Notes: generated by a model not told the origin, from the sequence alone. Positions 8,098 to 14,794 are shown, counted from the first letter of the stretch. The stretch is 17,664 bases of DNA from Syntrophomonadaceae bacterium (GCA_007129055.1 SKWE01000120.1:1-17664); one strand, 5' to 3'. Numbers and translations: made by a program.

Positions 8098-8146
8098 TTA
8101 ATTAGATGAACTAAAAACAGGTCGCTTTTTGCAAAGTGAGTACACC

Positions 8147-8175
8147 TTGACAAATGGCGATTGATCTCGTACAAG
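8147..8175 (+). promoter_or_regulatory. Sigma-A type promoter for the TPR-like/tatC pair
   Basis: A perfect -35 (TTGACA, 8147-8152) is separated by exactly 17 bp from TACAAG (8170-8175), which matches four of six -10 positions. Transcription would start near 8182, just at the GGAGGG ribosome-binding site (8181-8186), giving a very short leader. Confidence 0.6.
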
Positions 8176-8194
8176 GACCCGGAGGGATTTAATA

Positions 8195-9007
8195 TTGGCT
8201 AGAAAAAAAGTTAGGGCGAGGGATTTAAAAAAACAACGCTGGGCAGCCATAGTTGCCGCAGTGCTGGCTTTGGGTATGATTCTTGGCTTATTTGGGCCGA
8301 ATGTATACCATGCGATATTTGGCAGTGGAACGCCCCTGCCCGATCAGCAAAGCGAACCCGAACCGCAGGATTATCTTGATTACTATGAAGCCGAGGTTGC
8401 CCGCCTTGAATCTCAGCTTGATGAGAATGAAGAAAATGAGGCCGTACTGCTTGAGTTGGCAGAGAACTATCGATACCTGATAGTTGTTCAACAGGTATTC
8501 TTCAACAATGAAGAAGCCATAGAAGAATACCAGGAGAGGTTGATTGATATTTACACTTCACTTACTGATGTTGCGCCTGCAGATATGCAGTACAGGCTTG
8601 AATTAGCTTACCTGCTTTTTGAGGGCAGGGATGATCACAGTCAAATGCTTGATGAAGCTTCGGCTATCAGTGATATCTTAAGGGCGAATCCAGATCCCCT
8701 GTATCACCTGTCTCTTATTCAGCTCTTTGATCTGGCTGGTGAAGATGAGCTTTTAATGGATGAAGCTAAATGGCTGGAAGAGTATCTTGAAGAGAAAATA
8801 GCGGACGATACAGCAGATAATGATGACCGGTTTTATTATGCTGTCCTGCTCGGTGAATATCTTGGAAATGTTACCTTTGCCAAAGCCATATTGGAAGAAG
8901 TAATCGAAGAAGAGAGTGAAGAAAGCAGGTTGTACCAGAATGCCTTATCTTACCTCCAGTTTTTCCAGGCTGAAAGCAATGAAGAACAGGGTATTACTGT
9001 TGACTAG
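8195..9007 (+). CDS. Acidic membrane-anchored helical-repeat (TPR-like) protein
   Basis: This 270-residue protein is of unknown function. A basic N-terminus (residues 1-15, rich in K and R) precedes one transmembrane segment (about 17-36). The rest is strongly acidic and alpha-helical, with spaced A/L/Y patterns such as LLELAENYRYL (85-95) and MQYRLELAYLLFEG (131-144) that resemble tetratricopeptide repeats. Charge distribution suggests a cytoplasmic N-tail and an extracytoplasmic repeat domain, although a reverse topology cannot be excluded. The TTG start at 8195 is supported by GGAGGG 8 nt upstream. tatC begins 2 bp after its stop, so the two are co-transcribed and possibly translationally coupled. 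No catalytic motif was seen; a scaffold or assembly role is only a guess from the fold. Confidence 0.75.
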   Translation: MARKKVRARDLKKQRWAAIVAAVLALGMILGLFGPNVYHAIFGSGTPLPDQQSEPEPQDYLDYYEAEVARLESQLDENEENEAVLLELAENYRYLIVVQQVFFNNEEAIEEYQERLIDIYTSLTDVAPADMQYRLELAYLLFEGRDDHSQMLDEASAISDILRANPDPLYHLSLIQLFDLAGEDELLMDEAKWLEEYLEEKIADDTADNDDRFYYAVLLGEYLGNVTFAKAILEEVIEEESEESRLYQNALSYLQFFQAESNEEQGITVD

Positions 9008-9009
9008 TA

Positions 9010-9798
9010 ATGGTAAGGATTGGAGATACAGTTAAGTTGGAAAAAAGTGATATAATCCGGCTTTTTGAAGAACTGCGTAAAAGGCTGATCATAATAGTTG
9101 TAACAATATTTATATTTGCAGTGATCAGTTTCGCATTTATTGATTATGTTCGAACTGTGCTGCTTTTACCTGCCAACCTCGCTTATGCCGGGCTTGATCA
9201 TGAAGGGCTTGATTTGCAATTAATCTTTCTAACTCCATCGGAAGCCCTGCTGGCAAACCTGAGGTTGTCTTTTATTACAAGCGCAACAGTTACACTGCCT
9301 ATAATCCTTTACCAGCTGGTTTCTCTTGCAACGACAATAACCGGTAAAACAAGGCGTGCTGCCATACTGCTAACATTTATTATGTATATCCTGTTTGGGC
9401 TGGGTATTTCATTTGCCTACTTTGTTGTACTGCCATTTGCGCTAAATTTCTTTATCGGTTTTTCTGGTCAGGACCTCGTTCCAAATTTCAGCATCGCACG
9501 CTATGTATCTTTTACGGCATCTTTTATATTTTCTTTTGGACTTGTTTTTCAAATGCCGGTTTTATTCTGGTTTTTGGGCAGCATAGGTCTTGTAAATACT
9601 ACCTTCCTGAGGAGCAACAGAAAATTTGCCCTGCTGGTTATCATTATTTTTGCTTCAATTATAACCCCGCCTGATATTTTTTCGCAGGTACTAATGGCCA
9701 TACCACTTATGCTTTTATACGAACTGGGGATATTCATGGTTTACCTGGCATGGAAGAAAAAGGAACCCTTAGAAAACATCCACACCTCCAACGGTTAA
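9010..9798 (+). CDS. tatC: Sec-independent protein translocase subunit TatC
   Basis: This 262-residue protein has six predicted transmembrane segments (about 25-46, 84-110, 117-142, 165-190, 205-220 and 222-247), the TatC topology. Family motifs are FEELRKRL (19-26), which contains the conserved glutamate of the first cytoplasmic region, TPSEALLANLRLS (75-87), FGLVFQMP (176-183) and ITPPDIFSQ (218-226) followed by LYE. TatC is the receptor that binds twin-arginine signal peptides and recruits TatA/TatB-type pores for export of folded proteins. No tatA is in this window. The start is uncertain: ATG 9010 has no Shine-Dalgarno and would rely on coupling to the upstream stop 2 bp away. An in-frame TTG at 9037 has GGAG at 9022-9025 and would give 253 residues, closer to usual TatC N-termini. 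The sequence is rather divergent. Confidence 0.85.
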   Translation: MVRIGDTVKLEKSDIIRLFEELRKRLIIIVVTIFIFAVISFAFIDYVRTVLLLPANLAYAGLDHEGLDLQLIFLTPSEALLANLRLSFITSATVTLPIILYQLVSLATTITGKTRRAAILLTFIMYILFGLGISFAYFVVLPFALNFFIGFSGQDLVPNFSIARYVSFTASFIFSFGLVFQMPVLFWFLGSIGLVNTTFLRSNRKFALLVIIIFASIITPPDIFSQVLMAIPLMLLYELGIFMVYLAWKKKEPLENIHTSNG

Positions 9799-9882
9799 TA
9801 TGAGCCGGGCTCAAATCCACTAACTGTAATACGGAGAAATATATTAGCTTGTTCACGCTTATTTTGTTTTGCATATAGAAGG

Positions 9883-9935
9883 AAAAGCCTGTTGATTGTA
9901 GAAATGTCTATTAATTAGCAGGCTTTTGCCTTTTT
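9883..9935 (+). terminator. Intrinsic terminator after tatC
   Basis: AAAAGCCTGTTGATT (9883-9897) pairs with AATTAGCAGGCTTTT (9913-9927) over 15 positions, two of them G-T wobbles, around a 15-nt loop. T runs follow at 9924-9927 and 9931-9935. The A-rich 5' arm means the same hairpin could also stop transcription on the other strand. It closes the TPR-like/tatC unit and isolates the MORN gene. Confidence 0.75.
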
Positions 9936-9957
9936 GCACATTACTGGATGCAACCAT

Positions 9958-9985
9958 TTTCCAACTCGATTTCATACCGTATAAT
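9958..9985 (+). promoter_or_regulatory. Possible promoter of the MORN-repeat gene
   Basis: A perfect -10 (TATAAT, 9980-9985) has TTTCCA (9958-9963, four matches to the -35 consensus) 16 bp upstream. It lies between the tatC terminator and the MORN gene, where a promoter is expected. A start near 9992 would fall in the GGAGGG ribosome-binding site, so either the leader is very short or transcription starts elsewhere. Confidence 0.4.
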
Positions 9986-10006
9986 ATTGGAGGGTAATGA
10001 CCGGAG

Positions 10007-11533
10007 ATGAAGTTAGCCGGAGACGGTGATTACAGGGGAGAGCTTGTAGATGGCAAACCTCATGGCATAGGCACGGTAACCTGGCCTGACCGAAGCCGTT
10101 ATAGTGGCGAATGGAAAGCAGGCCTTTTCCATGGCGAAGGTACATTTATCTGGTCGAATGGTGACAAGTATGAAGGCCACTGGAAAGAAGACCGCATGCA
10201 TGGCCGGGGAACCTACCTGTTTGCTGATTGGCGGAAATATGAAGGTGAGTGGCGAAATGATCAGATGCATGGTCTTGGAACCTATTATTGGCCAAGTGGT
10301 GAAAAATATGAAGGCCATTTCGTTAACGGTCTGTATGAAGGCAGGGGCACTTATTCCTGGCCGGATGGTAAAACATATACAGGAGAATGGAAAGAAGCTT
10401 ATCGCCACGGCGAAGGTAAAATGACCTGGCCCGATGGAAGAAGTTATTCTGGAGAGTGGGCAGGAGATATCAGGGAAGGCCGCGGAATGATGATCTGGCC
10501 GGATGGCCGGCGATATGAAGGAACCTGGAAAAATAATAAAATGCACGGCCAGGGCGTATATACTTTTTCTGATGGTTCAAAATATGATGGCGCATTTGAA
10601 GATGGACAATTTAGTGATCGGGGAACTTTTTACTTTCCTGATGAAGCAAAGTATTCAGGCCCACTGCATGAAGGCTTGCCTCATGGTGGCGGTAGTGCGC
10701 TTTTCCCGGATGGAACTATATTTAAGGGGACCTATGAGTATGGAAGGGACAAAGGTTGGGGAACCTGTATTTACCCTGATGAAACAAAATATAGCGGAGA
10801 AAGTAAAAACAACCGCGCACATGGCGAAGGCAGCTTAATTTTTAACGATGGTTCACGCTTCATTGGAATTTTTAGAGATGGAGAACCAAGCAATAGCGGC
10901 AAATATTATTTTGCCGACAATTCATTGTACAGCGGTGATTTGTTAAAAGGCCTGCCGCATGGTAAAGGGGCTGTAGCCTTTAAAAATGGTATAAGGTATA
11001 CCGGCGAGTTTAATCTGGGTAAGAGGGAAGGACAGGGATGCCAGGCAATACCCGATGGCTCAGAGTATGTTGGTCAATGGTCTGGTGATCGGATAAATGG
11101 ATTTGGAACTTATTGCTATGCAAATGGTGACAGGTATGAAGGAGGGTTTAAAAACGGTACATGGCACGGTGAAGGATTTCTTGAAAAAGCCAATGGCTCG
11201 CTCTACAGGGGTCGCTGGCAGCAGGGAAAACTAAATGGCCGGGCAGTATGTATCTTCAATTATGGCGGTAAATATGAAGGCTGGCTGGTCGGGGATAAAT
11301 TTAGCGGTTGGGGTTTAAAAACCTGGTCAGGTGGCAGCAGGTATACTGGCCGTTGGTGGCGCGGACTACGCCATGGACACGGAACCTTGCTCAACTCAAA
11401 AGGTGAAGTTTACAGCGGCACCTGGCTTCTTGACCGAATGTTTGGAAGGGTAACCCTGCATCTCCCTGATGGCGAACTTAAAAGAGGTTACTGGTTTTTT
11501 AATCTTGGACCGGTAAATTTAAAAGATATTTAG
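10007..11533 (+). CDS. MORN-repeat-only protein, 21 full 23-residue repeats
   Basis: This 508-residue protein is almost nothing but MORN repeats (consensus Y-x-G-x-W-x-x-G-x-x-H-G-x-G-x-x-x-W-P-D-G). After eight leading residues, repeats run in perfect 23-residue register from residue 9 to 491 with no insertion or deletion, then a 17-residue partial repeat ends the chain. No signal peptide, transmembrane segment or catalytic domain is visible, so it is predicted to be a cytosolic elongated beta-hairpin rod. MORN repeats in other proteins serve protein contacts or scaffolding; a lipid-binding role has been proposed and disputed. Repeats 1-8 are tryptophan-rich and canonical, 9-15 have lost the tryptophans, and tryptophan partly returns in 16-22. 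GGAGGG (9989-9994) is 12 nt before ATG 10007, a long spacing; a GGAG also abuts the ATG. Terminator-bounded upstream, it stands alone before comFB. Function unknown. Confidence 0.88.
   Translation: MKLAGDGDYRGELVDGKPHGIGTVTWPDRSRYSGEWKAGLFHGEGTFIWSNGDKYEGHWKEDRMHGRGTYLFADWRKYEGEWRNDQMHGLGTYYWPSGEKYEGHFVNGLYEGRGTYSWPDGKTYTGEWKEAYRHGEGKMTWPDGRSYSGEWAGDIREGRGMMIWPDGRRYEGTWKNNKMHGQGVYTFSDGSKYDGAFEDGQFSDRGTFYFPDEAKYSGPLHEGLPHGGGSALFPDGTIFKGTYEYGRDKGWGTCIYPDETKYSGESKNNRAHGEGSLIFNDGSRFIGIFRDGEPSNSGKYYFADNSLYSGDLLKGLPHGKGAVAFKNGIRYTGEFNLGKREGQGCQAIPDGSEYVGQWSGDRINGFGTYCYANGDRYEGGFKNGTWHGEGFLEKANGSLYRGRWQQGKLNGRAVCIFNYGGKYEGWLVGDKFSGWGLKTWSGGSRYTGRWWRGLRHGHGTLLNSKGEVYSGTWLLDRMFGRVTLHLPDGELKRGYWFFNLGPVNLKDI
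10031..11530 (+). repeat. 69-bp coding repeat array (MORN)
   Basis: The DNA beneath the MORN protein is a 69-bp-period tandem array: 21 full units from 10031 to 11479 and a partial unit to 11530. Units are diverged at DNA level, so the array is old and not a recent slippage expansion. The periodicity also keeps alternative frames open on both strands, which produces several long non-coding shadows. Confidence 0.85.
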
Positions 11534-11547
11534 ACAACTTATAATAA

Positions 11548-11576
11548 TTGACCTAATGACTAATATTTGGTAATAT
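11548..11576 (+). promoter_or_regulatory. Sigma-A type promoter before comFB
   Basis: TTGACC (11548-11553, five of six -35 matches) and TAATAT (11571-11576, four of six -10 matches) are 17 bp apart in the AT-rich gap between the MORN gene and comFB. Two TAATATT copies flank TGG at the -10 end (11561-11577). A start near 11583 would give a leader of about 50 nt. Confidence 0.45.
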
Positions 11577-11633
11577 TGTATCAGTTTTCGGTTTTGGTGC
11601 TTTCTTGATCATAAAACAGGGAGATGTGTTGTC

Positions 11634-11894
11634 ATGGAACTGAAAAATTTAATGGAAGTTGTAGTTTCCCATACGATTGATGACATCAAGAAGCATTATG
11701 ACTTTTGTAACTGCCCGCAGTGCCGTTTAGACATAAGCGCCATGTCTTTAAACAAGCTGCCTGCAAAGTACGTAGTTTCAAGTAAGGGCGATTCATACGG
11801 TAGGGCCGAACTTCTGGCCATGCAAAAAGATCTAGATATCCTGAGCATTGTACTTGAGGCTGTTAAGAAGGTTCAGCAGAAGCCTCGCCACTAA
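11634..11894 (+). CDS. comFB: ComFB-domain protein
   Basis: This 86-residue protein matches the late-competence ComFB family in length and motifs: an N-terminal helix NLMEVVVSHTIDDI, a cysteine cluster FCNCPQC with C25, C27 and C30, then LDISAMSLNKLPAKYVVS (32-49). The cysteines are a likely metal site. ComFB was named from the Bacillus comF operon, where it is not essential for DNA uptake. ComFB-type proteins in cyanobacteria and Bacillus have been reported to bind cyclic di-nucleotides. Binding here is inferred from family, not shown. AGGGAG (11618-11623) lies 10 nt before ATG 11634. There are no comFA or comFC genes nearby; the neighbours are FapA and flagellar genes, which suggests a link to motility or surface behaviour instead of competence. 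Confidence 0.82.
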   Translation: MELKNLMEVVVSHTIDDIKKHYDFCNCPQCRLDISAMSLNKLPAKYVVSSKGDSYGRAELLAMQKDLDILSIVLEAVKKVQQKPRH

Positions 11895-12034
11895 TCATCA
11901 GCGGCGAATGGAGTTTATAAATGCAGCAGACTTCAAATGCAAAACCAATATAATATGTTAGCAGGTTTTGTTTTAAATATGTTTTATAAAGCTACCCTAC
12001 TTGTTCATACTTATTTAACGGGGGAATGATAAGA
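11895..12034 (+). other. comFB-fapA intergenic gap with weak hairpin and -10-like box
   Basis: This 140-bp AT-rich gap holds a weak stem, CAAAACC (11940-11946) with GGTTTTG (11964-11970), followed by TTTT. A TATAAT (11949-11954) lies in its loop, without a good -35. These could be a weak terminator for comFB or part of a fapA promoter; neither is convincing. GGGGG (12020-12024) is the ribosome-binding site of fapA. Confidence 0.3.
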
Positions 12035-13846
12035 ATGGATCAAAAGACTGAAGGAAACAGCAGATCACCAGGTGATAAGATCCTAGTGGCCCTTGAAAAT
12101 GGCGATGTCAAAATAACTGGTACAAAAAGCGAGGGCATAAGTGGGGCTAATATCAAGGTAGGGCTGGGTGTGGAGGTATTTATAAATGGCCGGCAGATCG
12201 GAGAAAGAGGAGAAGTTTTCCCCGGTGACAAAGTAGAAGTTAGGCCGATTGAAGAAATAATACCGGATATTGTTGAAGTTAAAATTTCTGCTGATGAATT
12301 GAGGGCAGAAGCCCGCTATACTCCCGGGCAGAAAAAAACACACCTTATCCAGGACCACCCTTTTACCGATGACATGTTGATTGAAGGATCGCCTCGCCAG
12401 GAAAAACAGGTCACCTTGTCGTTAGGAGACTTATTAAAAGCGATTAAAGACGAACGTGTTGTTTATGGACTTGATGAATCTGTTATCCCCCGCCTTATTG
12501 ACGAACCTGAAACCTGGCACACCGTGGCAGAAGGCCTGAATGTAAAACAGGGTAAGAATGGGTGGGTTGAGCCTTTATTCAAAGGCGGAGTAAAATCTGT
12601 AAGTTATAGCGAAGATGAAAGCAAGGTTGATTTCAGGACCCGTTACGAAATTGAACAGGTGGATCAGGGAGATATAATAGCAATTATCCACTCACCGGTA
12701 CCGGGGGAAGAGGGTAAGAAGGTAACCGGGGTAGAAATTTACCCTGATCCTGTCAGCAGGGTGGAAGTAAACTGTGAGAATGGAACCAGGCTTAGTGAGG
12801 ATGAAAAGCAGGTAATCGCTACCCGTAAGGGTGTGCCAATGTATAAAAAGGGCCGTACGCACTTGTTAAGGGTAGACGATATATACACCCACAAAGGTGA
12901 TGTAGATATAAAAAGCGGGAACATTGATTTTCGTGGACACTTTAAAATTATGGGTGATGTAACCGAGGGAATGAAAGTTTCAGCTGATGGTGATATTGAA
13001 ATAGGTGGCAGCTCTTCAGGCGCAGAGCTGTTGGCTGGAGGAAGCATTGTTCTGAAAGGTAATTGTATTAAATGTAAGGTTCAGGCCGGGTGGGTAGATC
13101 TCGTCTTGAAAGATATCTATATAGACCTGGAAGAGATGCATGCCAGTGTGGAAAATGCACTTCATGCTTCTGAGGAAATTGCAAAAGCGTTGGAAGCGAA
13201 AGGTAAGCACAGTGAACAAATGGAAGCTGCCGTAGTTCGATCGTTACTGCAGAGTAAATTTACCGAGCTGCCTGAATTTGCTGCTAAGCTGATGAAAAGT
13301 ATAAAAAGTGCCGGACGTTCATTACCAAAGGATTTTGTTCAAACCATTAATGATATAGCTCCCTATTTTATTGATTTTCAATACAGTCAATCTCTTAGCA
13401 GGCCGGTTTTAGCAAGCATTAAAGAGAAATTATCTAAACTGCTTGAAGAAAAGCAGGTAACTGTAGAAAAGGCAGATATTACTGCACCATATGTTCAAAA
13501 CAGCGTTTTTCTTGCTACCGGTGATATCAATATACCCGGCCCCGGTGTCTATAATTCCAACCTCACTGCAAAAGGTGAAATCAGGGTGGCGCGGTTATTC
13601 AGGGGCGGCAGCATTGAATCAGGCGGAGATGTCTATATAGGTGAGGCCGGAACTCCCCGCATAACTTCTGACCAGGGAACAATTAAAGTCCCATACAACG
13701 GAAGGGTTCACCTTGGAACTGTCTATGAGAATATCCGGATAAAGTTTGGCAACACGGAGTATCGCTGTGACAAAAACATGAGCAATGTAAGAATTATTCT
13801 CGATCAGCAGGAATTTGAAGTCAAAGTGCTGCACTGGGATCAGTAA
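12035..13846 (+). CDS. fapA: FapA / DUF342 family polymer-forming protein
   Basis: This 603-residue protein has FapA (flagellar assembly protein A, DUF342) architecture. An N-terminal small beta domain (about 17-70) includes GVEVFINGRQIGERGEVFPGD. A central region leads into a right-handed beta-helix with stacked G-D-V/I-x-I motifs (about 288-345: GDVDIKSGNIDF, GDVTEGMKVSADGDIEIGG). A helical, coiled-coil-like insertion follows (about 365-480). A second beta-helix part (about 490-540: ATGDINIPG, GEIRVARLF, ESGGDVYIGE) ends the core. In Vibrio, FapA affects polar flagellar assembly and signalling; in Bacillota its role is not defined. ATG 12035 is chosen because GGGGG at 12020-12024 is 10 nt upstream; an in-frame ATG at 12026 would be only 1 nt from it. 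Its place before flgM supports a flagellar or cell-surface function. Confidence 0.85.
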   Translation: MDQKTEGNSRSPGDKILVALENGDVKITGTKSEGISGANIKVGLGVEVFINGRQIGERGEVFPGDKVEVRPIEEIIPDIVEVKISADELRAEARYTPGQKKTHLIQDHPFTDDMLIEGSPRQEKQVTLSLGDLLKAIKDERVVYGLDESVIPRLIDEPETWHTVAEGLNVKQGKNGWVEPLFKGGVKSVSYSEDESKVDFRTRYEIEQVDQGDIIAIIHSPVPGEEGKKVTGVEIYPDPVSRVEVNCENGTRLSEDEKQVIATRKGVPMYKKGRTHLLRVDDIYTHKGDVDIKSGNIDFRGHFKIMGDVTEGMKVSADGDIEIGGSSSGAELLAGGSIVLKGNCIKCKVQAGWVDLVLKDIYIDLEEMHASVENALHASEEIAKALEAKGKHSEQMEAAVVRSLLQSKFTELPEFAAKLMKSIKSAGRSLPKDFVQTINDIAPYFIDFQYSQSLSRPVLASIKEKLSKLLEEKQVTVEKADITAPYVQNSVFLATGDINIPGPGVYNSNLTAKGEIRVARLFRGGSIESGGDVYIGEAGTPRITSDQGTIKVPYNGRVHLGTVYENIRIKFGNTEYRCDKNMSNVRIILDQQEFEVKVLHWDQ

Positions 13847-13870
13847 TTCCACTTTTTTCACATATCCCCC

Positions 13871-13897
13871 TTAATTATTATCTTTCCTTGTCGATTA
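13871..13897 (+). promoter_or_regulatory. Possible sigma-D (FliA-type) promoter of flgM
   Basis: TTAA (13871-13874) and GTCGATTA (13890-13897) are 15 bp apart. This matches TAAA-N15-GCCGATAA at three of four and six of eight positions. flgM genes are classic sigma-D targets. A TATAAT at 13896-13901 overlaps but has no good sigma-A -35. Transcription from here would give a leader of about 60 nt. Confidence 0.42.
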
Positions 13898-13905
13898 TAA
13901 TCAAT

Positions 13906-13947
13906 GAAGGATTAAAATACCTGTTTATCAGGAGACGAAGGATTAAA
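13906..13947 (+). repeat. Direct repeat pair in the flgM leader
   Basis: GAAGGATTAAA occurs exactly at 13906-13916 and 13937-13947, a 31-bp period, close to three helical turns. Between the copies CCTG (13920-13923) can pair with CAGG (13929-13932), placing a further GGA at 13931-13933. The pair could be a protein-binding site on DNA, or several GGA sites for the mRNA-binding regulator CsrA. Confidence 0.5.
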
Positions 13948-13964
13948 GAAAGAAGGGATCAAAG

Positions 13965-14252
13965 GTGAGAATCAGTTCAAATTATCTACAGCTGATTAAC
14001 CGTATTCTAACCCAAGAGCCCGGTAAATCATCGAACAGCGTAAAGAAAACTACTGACAGTGCAGAGGATCGCAAAGAGCTGTCGAAACTGGTAACAACCC
14101 TGCAGAGTGAAATGGACAGGATTGAAGCAGAAGGTGGACCTGATCGGGCTGCCCGTCTGCAGGAACTTGCCGAGCAGATTGAAAAGGGTGAATACCAGGT
14201 TGACAGCAGGCAGTTAGCTGAAGCGATGCTCAAGTTTATGGGTAACCTCTAG
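13965..14252 (+). CDS. flgM: Negative regulator of flagellin synthesis (anti-sigma-28 factor) FlgM
   Basis: This 95-residue protein has the FlgM size and signature. The N-terminus is disordered and polar (MRISSNYLQL, then a serine/lysine-rich stretch). The C-terminal sigma-binding half reads RLQELAEQIEKGEYQVDSRQ (64-83) followed by LAEAMLKFM, equivalent to the family pattern around K-I-x-x-G-x-Y-x-V-D. FlgM holds sigma-D/FliA inactive until the hook-basal body is finished and FlgM is exported or otherwise removed. The GTG start at 13965 has AGAAGGG 7 nt upstream. It leads the flgM-flgN-flgK-flgL order standard in Bacillota, with 27 bp to flgN. A sigma-D-like promoter and GGA-rich leader upstream suggest feedback control. 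Confidence 0.88.
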   Translation: MRISSNYLQLINRILTQEPGKSSNSVKKTTDSAEDRKELSKLVTTLQSEMDRIEAEGGPDRAARLQELAEQIEKGEYQVDSRQLAEAMLKFMGNL

Positions 14253-14279
14253 CCCCTGGCAGAAAGGAAGGCCTGTTAA

Positions 14280-14759
14280 ATGGCGCCTTCTTACCGTAAG
14301 AGGTTGATGCTGCTCGATGAAATTCTGAATGATGCTATCAGGCTCTTTAAGTTGCTTCACCAGTCAGAAGAGCAGCTTCGGGAACAGCTGATTACAGGAG
14401 ATTACCGGGCCCTGATTGAAGCGGAGAAGAAACGCTCCTTAATCCAGGAACAGGTAACAACGCTGGAAGAAAGGCGCAAGGCCCTGGTTCCTGAGGGCAC
14501 CGGTCTGCGTAAATATATAAGAACAAAAGTCGGTAAAAGCAGCCAGGTTGAATTGTTAACAAAGCTGGCTGCTGTTTTAGAAGAGCTGCGGGAAATAAAG
14601 GTGTTAAACGAGGTAAACCGCAGCTTACTAGTAGAGAGACTGAGATTTTCAAAAGAACTTCAGGAGGCATTACTGGCTGCCAAGATGACTTACAACGAAA
14701 GAGGCCGCCTGACACAGGAAGATGAAGACTCTTTCAGAAATCTCGACCGCAACTGCTGA
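14280..14759 (+). CDS. flgN: FlgN family flagellar export chaperone
   Basis: This 159-residue, almost wholly alpha-helical, charged protein fits the FlgN/FlgN-like family in length, helix pattern and position between flgM and flgK. Long amphipathic helices run from about residue 8 to 70 and from 85 to 140, and the C-terminal MTYNERGRL segment resembles the T-Y-N-x-x-G motif of Bacillus-type FlgN. FlgN binds unfolded FlgK and FlgL subunits and keeps them ready for the type III export gate. Sequence similarity in this family is low, so part of the call comes from gene order. AAAGGAAGG (14263-14271) lies 8 nt before ATG 14280. The gene ends 35 bp before flgK. Confidence 0.82.
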   Translation: MAPSYRKRLMLLDEILNDAIRLFKLLHQSEEQLREQLITGDYRALIEAEKKRSLIQEQVTTLEERRKALVPEGTGLRKYIRTKVGKSSQVELLTKLAAVLEELREIKVLNEVNRSLLVERLRFSKELQEALLAAKMTYNERGRLTQEDEDSFRNLDRNC

Positions 14760-14794
14760 TTAGATGTATCGATTGAACTAAAGGAGAACAATTT

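Noticed and set aside
8098..8194. Possible small RNA gene between the zinc-ribbon and TPR-like genes
   Set aside because: The gap is only 97 bp, is largely taken by a promoter and ribosome-binding site, and shows no conserved RNA structure that I can recognise.
9801..9813. TGAGC-CGG-GCTCA mini-hairpin just after tatC
   Set aside because: The stem is only five base pairs and lacks a T-run; the longer hairpin at 9883-9927 is the convincing terminator.
10013..10546. 177-codon antisense open frame under the MORN gene
   Set aside because: It follows the 69-bp periodicity of the sense repeats and has repetitive, low-information composition. No ribosome-binding site or family resemblance was seen; it is a shadow of the repeats.
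10104..10838. Two further + strand open frames (106 and 111 codons) inside the MORN gene
   Set aside because: They are alternative-frame readings kept open by the 69-bp period, with repeated methionine/lysine-rich patterns. The MORN frame explains the DNA.
10031..11530. Regular 69-bp repeats as a possible CRISPR or satellite array
   Set aside because: Units are diverged, in frame, without spacers, and encode MORN repeats; they are coding.
14392..14715. 107-codon antisense open frame opposite flgN
   Set aside because: No recognisable domain, and it lies fully within a gene supported by gene order and a good ribosome-binding site.
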